A stretch of DNA of 64,000 bases from Marinicella sediminis (GTDB lineage: Bacteria > Pseudomonadota > Gammaproteobacteria > Xanthomonadales > Marinicellaceae). The first letter of the stretch is position 1. Each line of letters begins with the position of its first letter. The DNA lies in NCBI RefSeq assembly GCF_002000055.1, contig NZ_MVBD01000007.1:124001-188000 (forward strand), given 5' to 3'. A program made the translations under genes and the position numbers. This document shows positions 45,248 to 52,797 of this stretch, piece after piece. The notes under the pieces are model-generated. The model saw only the letters and a program-made list of their open reading frames with translations, ran no database searches and was not told the origin of the DNA.

Positions 45248-47185
45248 ATGAAAAAGAAATTTGGTCATTATGAAGTGGTCTCTGAACTGGGCAGAGGCGG
45301 AATGGGTGTGGTCTATAAAGCCTGGGAACCTTCATTAAACCGACACGTGGCGATCAAGGCACTGGGTGAACACCTGCTTGAAGACGAAGGCCTGATTGAA
45401 CGATTCACCCGGGAAGCCAAAAGCATGGCTGCCATTAACCACCCAAATGTGATTCAGGTCTACTACATTGGTAAAGAGGATCGTCAGCCATTTTTTGCCA
45501 TGGAGTTCATTGAAGGCGTTTCGCTGGATGACCTGTTGCGCGGCAATCATGTGTTGTCCGTACCCCACGCCAAAGACATACTGCGACAAGCTTGTGCTGG
45601 TTTGGCCGTGGCCCATGACCAGGATTTGGTGCACCGGGATATCAAACCCGCCAACCTGATGTTGTGTGATGACGGCACGGTTAAAGTGGTTGATTTTGGC
45701 ATCGCGCAAACCCGTGAATATGGTGACAAACTGACCAACACCGGTGAGTTCGTCGGCACCCCTGGATACCTGTCTCCTGAAGTGTGTACCGGCAAAGAAG
45801 TGGATGCCCGTTCAGACATCTTCGCGTTGGGAATTGTGTTCTATGAGATGCTAGCCGGAAAAGTGCCCTTTGAAAACGACAGTCCGCTGGGGCTGATGCT
45901 GGAAGTGGTACAGGCCGACATTCCTGACATTCGTGCCATCAACAAAAAAGTCGACAAAAAAACCAGTTATATCCTGGAAAAAATGATTGCCAAGAATCCC
46001 GAAGAGCGTTGTCAGTCCTGTCAGGAAGTGATCAGGTTTTTGGGGCCATCATCTGGTACTGTAAGCCTGGCAGAGATAAAAAAGCAAGCCGTCTCTGTGA
46101 AACCCGAGAAACCCACTGCCAGGGTGTCACAACAGGTGACCCTGCAATCAGCTGCGATCGATACCGTGGTTCCCTCAGGTCGCAAGAAATCCAACAAAGC
46201 GGTGTGGAGTGTTCTGGTGCTGGCACTGGCGGTCGGTGTTGGCGCTGTGGGCATTCATGAAGGCTACATTCCTTCTCCATTCAAGGCTGATGACCGTCAG
46301 GCCATGACCTTGCTGGGCAACCAGCAAGATGACATGGAACTGCAGGATGTCAACCTCAAATCCAAAGAAGAATTGGCAGCCATCAGCGCCGATATGAATG
46401 CCGCCCTGGAAGACGCTCAGCCCCAGAAAAGCACTTCGACAAACACCGAAGCAGCTGAAGACAATGCCATCGCAACAGCACAAAAACCAACTGCCGAAAC
46501 TACTCCACTGACAGACAACACTGCCAAACCGACCGGTCAGCCACCGGTTGTCAGCAACCAATCTGACCAGCAACTGGCAACCACACAGACTACCACCAGC
46601 CAACAACAGCTCGACAAACAGGTCAGCAAACAGGTGATCAATGATGCCTCGCTGATGGCCTCGGTAGACAAAACCAGCAATGACAAGCAAGCATTCATTG
46701 AACAGCAAAGCAAACCTGTGGTGCGCAAACCCAAACCAGTGATCAAAAACAAAGGCGTTGCGGTGCTGGTATTTGGTGATCCAGCGGTGGCGAATCCGAT
46801 TGAAAAGATCCTTGAGTCAGAGCTCAAAAGGGCCAACATCAAAGTGCTCAATGAACAGTTTGTTCCTGGCCTGTCACAAGTCATGTCACAAGGCATCGAT
46901 CTGGCCATGATCAAAGAAAAACTCGATGCTTACGGTGGTCAGACAATGATCATTGCCAATGTCAACCATGTGGGAGAACAAACCCTTGAATATTACGGCC
47001 GCCAGTCCATCCTGGTCAATGCACAACTGGATGTGGACAGTTATGACCTGGCCACTGGTGACTCCATTGGCATGGGTTATGGCTCAGAGCTCAGTTATAC
47101 CAGCCTGAATGCCACCGATACCGCCCAGGAAGCAGTGATGGGCTTTGTTGAACGATTGAAACATGACCTGAAAAATCAACGTTGA
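45248..47185 (+). CDS. Membrane Ser/Thr protein kinase with LpoB/CsgG-like periplasmic domain
   Basis: 645 residues from MKKKFGHYEV; GGGG lies seven bases upstream of the ATG, while the longer frame starts at TTG. The Hanks-type kinase domain spans about 7-265: glycine loop GRGGMG (15-20), Lys37, HRDIKPANL near 130, VDFGIAQ and GTPGYLSPE. A membrane helix lies at about 317-336, then a low-complexity Gln/Thr/Ser linker. A C-terminal domain of about 150 residues (KGVAVLVFGDPAVANPIEK...) resembles CsgG/LpoB/FlgT folds that assist envelope machines. PASTA repeats, usual in PknB, are absent. It probably senses an envelope signal and phosphorylates cytoplasmic targets. It overlaps the next gene by four bases. 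Confidence 0.9.
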   Translation: MKKKFGHYEVVSELGRGGMGVVYKAWEPSLNRHVAIKALGEHLLEDEGLIERFTREAKSMAAINHPNVIQVYYIGKEDRQPFFAMEFIEGVSLDDLLRGNHVLSVPHAKDILRQACAGLAVAHDQDLVHRDIKPANLMLCDDGTVKVVDFGIAQTREYGDKLTNTGEFVGTPGYLSPEVCTGKEVDARSDIFALGIVFYEMLAGKVPFENDSPLGLMLEVVQADIPDIRAINKKVDKKTSYILEKMIAKNPEERCQSCQEVIRFLGPSSGTVSLAEIKKQAVSVKPEKPTARVSQQVTLQSAAIDTVVPSGRKKSNKAVWSVLVLALAVGVGAVGIHEGYIPSPFKADDRQAMTLLGNQQDDMELQDVNLKSKEELAAISADMNAALEDAQPQKSTSTNTEAAEDNAIATAQKPTAETTPLTDNTAKPTGQPPVVSNQSDQQLATTQTTTSQQQLDKQVSKQVINDASLMASVDKTSNDKQAFIEQQSKPVVRKPKPVIKNKGVAVLVFGDPAVANPIEKILESELKRANIKVLNEQFVPGLSQVMSQGIDLAMIKEKLDAYGGQTMIIANVNHVGEQTLEYYGRQSILVNAQLDVDSYDLATGDSIGMGYGSELSYTSLNATDTAQEAVMGFVERLKHDLKNQR

Positions 47186-48285
47186 ATGATGCACCAAAGG
47201 TGAGCCAGATAAACCACAGGCGGGTGCTGCTGTTGTCCGCCTATGATGCCGCATCACATCGCTACTGGCACCAGCAGTTGCGCCTGCAGTTCCCCAATTG
47301 GAATTGGACCCTACTTAGTTTGAAAGACCGTTATTTTGCCTGGCGCATGGGGGGTAATGCCCTCAGTTTTAAAGCCGCATATGACCGGCAACTGAGTGAG
47401 GCATATGATCTGGTTGTGGCCACATCAATGACTGATCTGACCTCCCTGAGAAGCTGGTATCCGCACCTGAGCCAGGTGCCCAACCTGCTGTACTTTCATG
47501 AAAACCAGTTTGCTTACCCAGTCAATCACAGGCAACAGGGGTTGCTGGAAATGCAATTACGCTCAGTACTCAGCGCCTGCAGCGCAGACCGCCTGGCGTT
47601 TAACTCCCACTACAACAGAGACACCTTCCTGGCAGGCCTCAGACAAATGCTTAACAGCATGCCTGACGGCACGCCTGATGATTTACCTGAACAATTGGCT
47701 GCTCGCTCGGTGGTGTTGCCGGTGCCGTTGACAGAAGACTGTCAGCCACTGACCAACAAAAACCAGAAAAACGAACTGCACATTATCTGGAACCACCGTT
47801 GGGAACATGACAAGGGCCCTGAGGTGTTACTGGCATTGTTGCAACACTGTCAGCAACATCCAAAAGCAAGCACATTTCGGTTTCACCTGTTGGGCCAGTC
47901 ATTCAAAAAAGTTCCACATGCCATGCAACAAATACTTGATCAGCACGCCGCACAACTGGAGCAAACTGGTCGATTGACAGACCGCTCTGACTACCTGGCC
48001 ACCCTGCAACAGGCAGATGTCGGCATTTCAACCGCTTACCATGACTTTCAGGGCCTGGCATTGCAGGAAGCAGTGGCTTGTGGCTGTGTTCCGCTGGCAC
48101 CTGACCGATTGGTTTATCCGGAATGGTATCCAGAGGACTGCCGCTATCCTTCCTGCCCCGACAACCCCCAGGAAGAGGCCAGGCACATGTTTCACAAACT
48201 GTTGGAACTGCCAACCCAATCGATCGATCTGTCGGCCTTGAAATGGCGTGCATTACATCAGGACTACCTGCAATGGCTGAGTTAA
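47182..48285 (+). CDS. tRNA-queuosine mannosyltransferase-like glycosyltransferase (DUF3524/GTDC1 family)
   Basis: 367 residues. The N-terminal domain carries LLLSAYDAASHRYWHQQL, LKDRYFAWRMGGNA and YFHENQFAYP, hallmarks of DUF3524/GTDC1, the family whose vertebrate member attaches mannose to queuosine in tRNA-Asp. The C-terminal half has the GT-B donor domain: IWNHRWEHDKGPEVLL, ISTAYHDFQGLALQEAVACGCVPL. The likely substrate is queuosine-modified tRNA with GDP-mannose; this is by family and unproven for bacteria as far as I can tell. The start is TTG at 47182 or GTG at 47200; the TTG overlaps the kinase stop. It lies two genes past aspS (the tRNA-Asp charging enzyme), which may be coincidence. 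Confidence 0.82.
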   Translation: MNDAPKVSQINHRRVLLLSAYDAASHRYWHQQLRLQFPNWNWTLLSLKDRYFAWRMGGNALSFKAAYDRQLSEAYDLVVATSMTDLTSLRSWYPHLSQVPNLLYFHENQFAYPVNHRQQGLLEMQLRSVLSACSADRLAFNSHYNRDTFLAGLRQMLNSMPDGTPDDLPEQLAARSVVLPVPLTEDCQPLTNKNQKNELHIIWNHRWEHDKGPEVLLALLQHCQQHPKASTFRFHLLGQSFKKVPHAMQQILDQHAAQLEQTGRLTDRSDYLATLQQADVGISTAYHDFQGLALQEAVACGCVPLAPDRLVYPEWYPEDCRYPSCPDNPQEEARHMFHKLLELPTQSIDLSALKWRALHQDYLQWLS

Positions 48286-48662
48286 CTCAGGCGCCCCGCT
48301 GGGCGATGGTCTCAGGCTGGATGATGCTTGGTGGACTGGTGGTGCTGTCACTGGTTTCTTTGCCTGCTGTCAACACCGGAGTACCTGACACTGATAAGTG
48401 GCTGCATTTGTTGAGTTATGGCTGGCTTGGGTTTTGGTTTTATCATCTCTACCCCCGTCATTTACTGAAGGTATTGACCGGTTTGGTACTGTTGGGGCTG
48501 TCCCTCGAGGCTTTACAGGCCCTGAACCCTGCGCGCAGTACCGAATGGCTGGATGCATTGATGAATGCCTGCGGTGTTGGGCTGGCCTGGGTGGTATACC
48601 AGGTATTCGGTTGGCGCTGGTTTTTTATCCGCCCTGTGCAATCAGATCAGGGTGGTGGTTAA
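48273..48662 (+). CDS. VanZ-like membrane protein
   Basis: 129 residues starting MAELTQAPRW. About three or four helices; PDTDKWLHLLSYGWLGFWFY is the typical VanZ signature (DKxxHxxxY), and EALQALNPARSTEWLDALMNACGV the second. The function of VanZ-like proteins outside teicoplanin resistance is not established; they probably act on envelope lipids or peptides. It overlaps the preceding gene by 13 bases; a frame open from further upstream is a shadow. Confidence 0.88.
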   Translation: MAELTQAPRWAMVSGWMMLGGLVVLSLVSLPAVNTGVPDTDKWLHLLSYGWLGFWFYHLYPRHLLKVLTGLVLLGLSLEALQALNPARSTEWLDALMNACGVGLAWVVYQVFGWRWFFIRPVQSDQGGG

Positions 48663-48826
48663 ACACCACCAGGAGACTGGACGACCAGCTGGCAGGTTCA
48701 ATACATATCCCGCTATGGGTCTACACCGATGAGTAAAATACAGAACGATTGTTGGATCAATTGCAGTAAAGTCCCAAGTTCATGGTTTTATTGGGTAAAA
48801 TACCCGTTTTGACCAACGCTTGATAC

Positions 48827-49756
48827 ATGCCAACAGTTGACATCATTGTACCTGTCTACAACGAACAAGACGTCATTCCTTTGTTTCAGGATCGCATCAC
48901 TGAGGTGATGGCCACCTGTGATGTCCAGTGGCGTGTGCTGTTTGTGGATGATGGTTCAGCAGATGACAGTCTGTCAACCATCAAAGGCATTCAAGAATCA
49001 GACAGTCGCTTTGGGTACCTGTCACTGAGTCGTAATTTTGGCAAGGAATATGCCGTAACAGCAGGTCTGGACCACGCTTCTGCTGATGCCGTGGTGGTGA
49101 TAGATGTGGACCTGCAGGATCCACCCGAATTGATTCCTGATATGATAGCCCAATGGCACAGTGGTTACGATGTGGTTTATGCCACCCGCAAAGCCAGACA
49201 TGGAGAATCGGCGGCCAAAAAGCTCACCGCCAACTGGTTTTACAACATCATCAATGTGATGAGCCAGATCGACATCCCCAAAGACACCGGAGATTACCGG
49301 CTGATGTCCCGCAAAGCTTATCAGGCAGTCAATCAATTGCGCGAAAACAACCGCTTTATGAAAGGTTTGTTTGCCTGGGTGGGATACAAGCAAAAGCAAC
49401 TGTATTTTGAGCGCGAGCCCCGGGCCGCGGGTGAAACCAAATGGAACTACCCGAAACTCTGGCGGTTTGCCCTGGACGGCATCACATCATTCAGTTATTT
49501 GCCCCTGAGATTCGCTACCTGGATCGGCATGACAGTGGCTTGCTTTGCCTTTATTTATGGTGCGGTAATCATTGTCAAAACCCTGATGATGGGCGCCGAT
49601 GTACCAGGCTATCCCTCCTTGATGGTGGTCATGCTGTTCCTCGGCGGCATCCAGCTGATGGCGCTGGGCATCATCGGTGAGTACCTGGGCCGCATGTTCA
49701 GCGAAAGCAAAAACCGGCCGTTGTATCTGGTCGATGAATACCAACCCCCAGAATAA
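48827..49756 (+). CDS. Family 2 glycosyltransferase, GtrB/DPM1-like
   Basis: 309 residues. A GT-A domain: VDIIVPVYNEQDVIP, LFVDDGSADDS, and the D-x-D-L-Q-D motif DVDLQDPPELI near residue 90. YATRKARHGES and KDTGDYRLMSRKAY follow the pattern of enzymes that load sugar on to polyprenyl phosphate. Two C-terminal membrane helices (about 232-290) complete the GtrB topology. It probably makes undecaprenyl-phosphate-sugar for transfer outside the membrane. It is the first gene of a seven-gene run to 57753, with two bases to the next gene. Confidence 0.92.
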   Translation: MPTVDIIVPVYNEQDVIPLFQDRITEVMATCDVQWRVLFVDDGSADDSLSTIKGIQESDSRFGYLSLSRNFGKEYAVTAGLDHASADAVVVIDVDLQDPPELIPDMIAQWHSGYDVVYATRKARHGESAAKKLTANWFYNIINVMSQIDIPKDTGDYRLMSRKAYQAVNQLRENNRFMKGLFAWVGYKQKQLYFEREPRAAGETKWNYPKLWRFALDGITSFSYLPLRFATWIGMTVACFAFIYGAVIIVKTLMMGADVPGYPSLMVVMLFLGGIQLMALGIIGEYLGRMFSESKNRPLYLVDEYQPPE

Positions 49757-49758
49757 TC

Positions 49759-51390
49759 ATGAAAACTGCTACCTTAATTTTATTGACCCTGATGTTGGTC
49801 GCTTGTAATGACGCGCCAGAATCCAATGAGCAGGACCACCGGGGCGGGCCATTCATCACCTCTGCCCACTACTTTTCATCCACCTGGCCAAAAACATTCT
49901 GGCAGGATTTTGAACGGGCTGATGTGGCAGCAGAGTTGCAGCAAATCAAAGCCGATGGTTTCAACACCATCGTACTGACCGTACCCTGGCGGGGGTTTGA
50001 AATCAATTTTCAAAACCCGGTCACTGATTCGGTGGAAACACTTTACGACCGCTTTGAGTGGCTGCTTGCCGCCATCACTGATCAACAAATGCAGTACATC
50101 CTGCGGGTCGGTTTCCCACATGACTACACACCCGATACGGGTATCACCGGCATGCAGCAATGTGTGGGCATTTACACCAAAGATCAGACCCGGGCACAAT
50201 GGCTGAATTACCTGGATAAAGTCAAAACAGCCACCGCTCCTTTCACCGACCATCTGGCCGGTGTTTTGATTTCCTGGGAGGATTTCTGGTGTCCACATTT
50301 TGTGTTTCCCCACCTGCCTGAGAATGACCGGCTGCAACATGCCAGACAAATGGGTTATGGCGAATGGCTGAAAAGCAAGGACAGCAATGTCTTGCGGGTA
50401 TTGCTGGGAGTGAACGAATTGAATCATCATGACATTCCAATACCCACTACTCAGGATGAGTCTTATGTGTTTTACATTGAATTCATCGACCAGCAGCTGG
50501 ATCAGATACTGGTCAATACCCAACAGGTGTTTCCACAGGCTGCACTGGAAATCAGGGTGGATAAAGACCCCGTCAAACAAGGTGAATCGTTCATTTGGGT
50601 TGGTCATGAGCTTTATTTGGACGAATCCAATCACCGAGGTACTTATTGGGCACCCTTTTGGGGCGCTGCCAATCAGGGAGAATTGTTAACCGCTGAACAA
50701 GCGCTGAAAAACTTCAGGTACTTCCTGAAATATGTCACCGCTGACGGGAACAACACCAATCATGTCATTGAACAGTTCAATTTCACCGACAACACCCCGT
50801 ACTTTCCCAACAATGCCAACATTCTGCCTGACGAAATTGATGATTTTCTGTTGGCATCAGCGCCACTGCTGAAGCAATACACCGCTGGAGCCGGGGTTTG
50901 GGCGTACCGTAATTATCATGACAATGCACTGTATAACGGCTCTTTCGAAATGGGCCTGAACGGCTGGCAAACCAGTGGCCAGACAGAACTACAGGGAGAT
51001 GAGTTTGACCGGCAGTTAAGCATGACCAATGGATCCACCATCAGCCAGTCATTCATCCCGGTCGACCATTTTATGCTGATCAGCGCCTATGAGACGGTTG
51101 ACTGGTGTTTTGTCGCCGATGCCCATGGTCAACTGGAACTGTTGATCAACGAGCAACCGCTTCACCTGGCCAAGGTCGTGCCTGGTGAGAACTGTTTCCC
51201 TGTTGATGCTGCACCACTGAAATCCTCAACCCCCGTACAAGTGGGTTTCATTGCCCACAGTGATCTGGTGGTGGACGAGTTTTCAATACACGGCTTTACC
51301 CAGGACCTGGGCTTATACCAGACCAATGGAGAACCAGGTCGCTACCTGCCTGCTTACCGGCAGTTAAACCAGCTGTTACTGGATGATTGA
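49759..51390 (+). CDS. Glycoside-hydrolase-like lipoprotein with C-terminal carbohydrate-binding-type domain
   Basis: 543 residues. Lipobox VAC (Cys16) ends a short signal peptide. A TIM-barrel-like body runs from about 30 to 390: FNTIVLTVPWRGFE, LRVGFPHDY, GVLISWEDFW, VGHELYLDE and FNFTDNTPY resemble the successive strands of family 2/5-like glycosidases, with acidic residues in WEDFW and HELYLDE as candidate catalytic pairs. A beta-sandwich with YNGSFEMGLNGWQTSGQ follows (about 395-520), like carbohydrate-binding modules. It presumably trims a surface glycan made by the neighbouring transferase. No family is confirmed. Confidence 0.7.
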   Translation: MKTATLILLTLMLVACNDAPESNEQDHRGGPFITSAHYFSSTWPKTFWQDFERADVAAELQQIKADGFNTIVLTVPWRGFEINFQNPVTDSVETLYDRFEWLLAAITDQQMQYILRVGFPHDYTPDTGITGMQQCVGIYTKDQTRAQWLNYLDKVKTATAPFTDHLAGVLISWEDFWCPHFVFPHLPENDRLQHARQMGYGEWLKSKDSNVLRVLLGVNELNHHDIPIPTTQDESYVFYIEFIDQQLDQILVNTQQVFPQAALEIRVDKDPVKQGESFIWVGHELYLDESNHRGTYWAPFWGAANQGELLTAEQALKNFRYFLKYVTADGNNTNHVIEQFNFTDNTPYFPNNANILPDEIDDFLLASAPLLKQYTAGAGVWAYRNYHDNALYNGSFEMGLNGWQTSGQTELQGDEFDRQLSMTNGSTISQSFIPVDHFMLISAYETVDWCFVADAHGQLELLINEQPLHLAKVVPGENCFPVDAAPLKSSTPVQVGFIAHSDLVVDEFSIHGFTQDLGLYQTNGEPGRYLPAYRQLNQLLLDD

Positions 51391-51474
51391 TCATTTCACC
51401 CAGTGGTTAACACATTGTGGTGACAAATCAGTTAAAATCCACGGATTTCAGAAACCACGCAGACAACCAGGCCG

Positions 51475-52797
51475 ATGATTTGGAAAACACCCCGGAAACT
51501 GATTGAAAAAATCCTGTTTTACAGCGCGCTGCTGAGTTTGTTGCTGGCTGGGTGTTTCGTCTGGCTCGCCGTCAGCTGGCCTGAGATGAAAGATCAGGTT
51601 CGAGATTATGACAAATCAATCAAAAACCAATTCGTGGTTTTAACCCAGAGAAAAAAAATTGCCCTGGATAAAACCACTGATGAAAACGAACAATTGCGCC
51701 TGCATCAGGAGATTCTTGAGTTACTGAAGGACAACACCAACCTCAATCATCACCAGGACCAGTTGGCAAAGAGTCACCTGTTCATCATTGAACACCACCT
51801 GAAAAACAACCAAACAGCCGAGGCGCTGGTAGCAGCTGAGCATTTTGCCAACACCCAGCCTTACCACATTCCTGCACAAATCAAACAGGTTGAAGTGCGC
51901 TTTCTGATTGATCAACAGGCTGCATTGACCGCAATGGAGGAACTGGCCCGCCGCTTTTTTGATGTCCCCCTGGTCCAAAGTGCTTACGTTCGTCTGTTAA
52001 TCCAAGCCGATCAATTTGATCAGGCCCGATCGGTGGCACAACAGTTCCAGGTACACCTCAAAGATTATCTGGAACCGACTTTCATGTTTTATCACGCCAA
52101 CCAGCAGCAACCCAAATACAGCCAGCAACGTATCATCCGGATCAAACAAGGTGATTACCAAAAAACCGGCGATCGTTACCGGGCTGAAGTGTCCATTCAG
52201 GTCAATGACCTGAGGCGGTTGCGGTTTGACCTGGACCTGCTGAATCCAGGTTCCCGGTTGGTTGAGTTACAATTCGCCGCCAAGCTCAACGGTCAAACCC
52301 ATCAACTGGCTTTTGAGGCCAGTCATCACTTGCAGCAACTGGCTGGTGATTGGGTCACCACCGGCACCGACCCCTATGTTGAATTGCTGTTACCTGCGGC
52401 GCTGAAAGGCACCAGTGAACCCCTGACATTGTTGTTTGACCTCGTCCTGGATCGCAAACAACTGAACCCCATTGATGAGTTGTTCGCCAATGGACTTTGG
52501 TCAGCTGAGCAGTCCGCTAGCACAATGAGTTTCCTGCCTGCCGGCAACAGTCGTTATGTTGCTCAGTGGACCCAACAAACAGACCAACTGACCATCATTC
52601 TGCCACCCATCAATGGGTTGAACTTCGCCGAACTGTCCCTGTCCGGACAAGGCGGTAATGTGCCCCCGCACACATACCAGGGACTGGAACAAATCAGTCA
52701 GGGCTGGGTCATCACTGATGATCAACCAAGTTTGCATTTTACTGATGTGGCAGGTCAATCACTGACTTTTCTGGTCGGGGTAAACAATGATGATTAA
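51475..52797 (+). CDS. Single-pass membrane protein with TPR-like and beta-rich domains, unknown
   Basis: 440 residues. One membrane helix (about 13-33), then a helical region with charged heptad-like segments and paired helices (about 45-200) resembling TPR repeats (KNNQTAEALVAAEHFANTQP). A beta-rich C-terminal domain (about 215-440) follows. I recognise no family. It ends 11 bases inside the CotH gene and lies in the surface-modification run, so it may be a periplasmic scaffold for the CotH protein. This is inference from position. Confidence 0.7.
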   Translation: MIWKTPRKLIEKILFYSALLSLLLAGCFVWLAVSWPEMKDQVRDYDKSIKNQFVVLTQRKKIALDKTTDENEQLRLHQEILELLKDNTNLNHHQDQLAKSHLFIIEHHLKNNQTAEALVAAEHFANTQPYHIPAQIKQVEVRFLIDQQAALTAMEELARRFFDVPLVQSAYVRLLIQADQFDQARSVAQQFQVHLKDYLEPTFMFYHANQQQPKYSQQRIIRIKQGDYQKTGDRYRAEVSIQVNDLRRLRFDLDLLNPGSRLVELQFAAKLNGQTHQLAFEASHHLQQLAGDWVTTGTDPYVELLLPAALKGTSEPLTLLFDLVLDRKQLNPIDELFANGLWSAEQSASTMSFLPAGNSRYVAQWTQQTDQLTIILPPINGLNFAELSLSGQGGNVPPHTYQGLEQISQGWVITDDQPSLHFTDVAGQSLTFLVGVNNDD

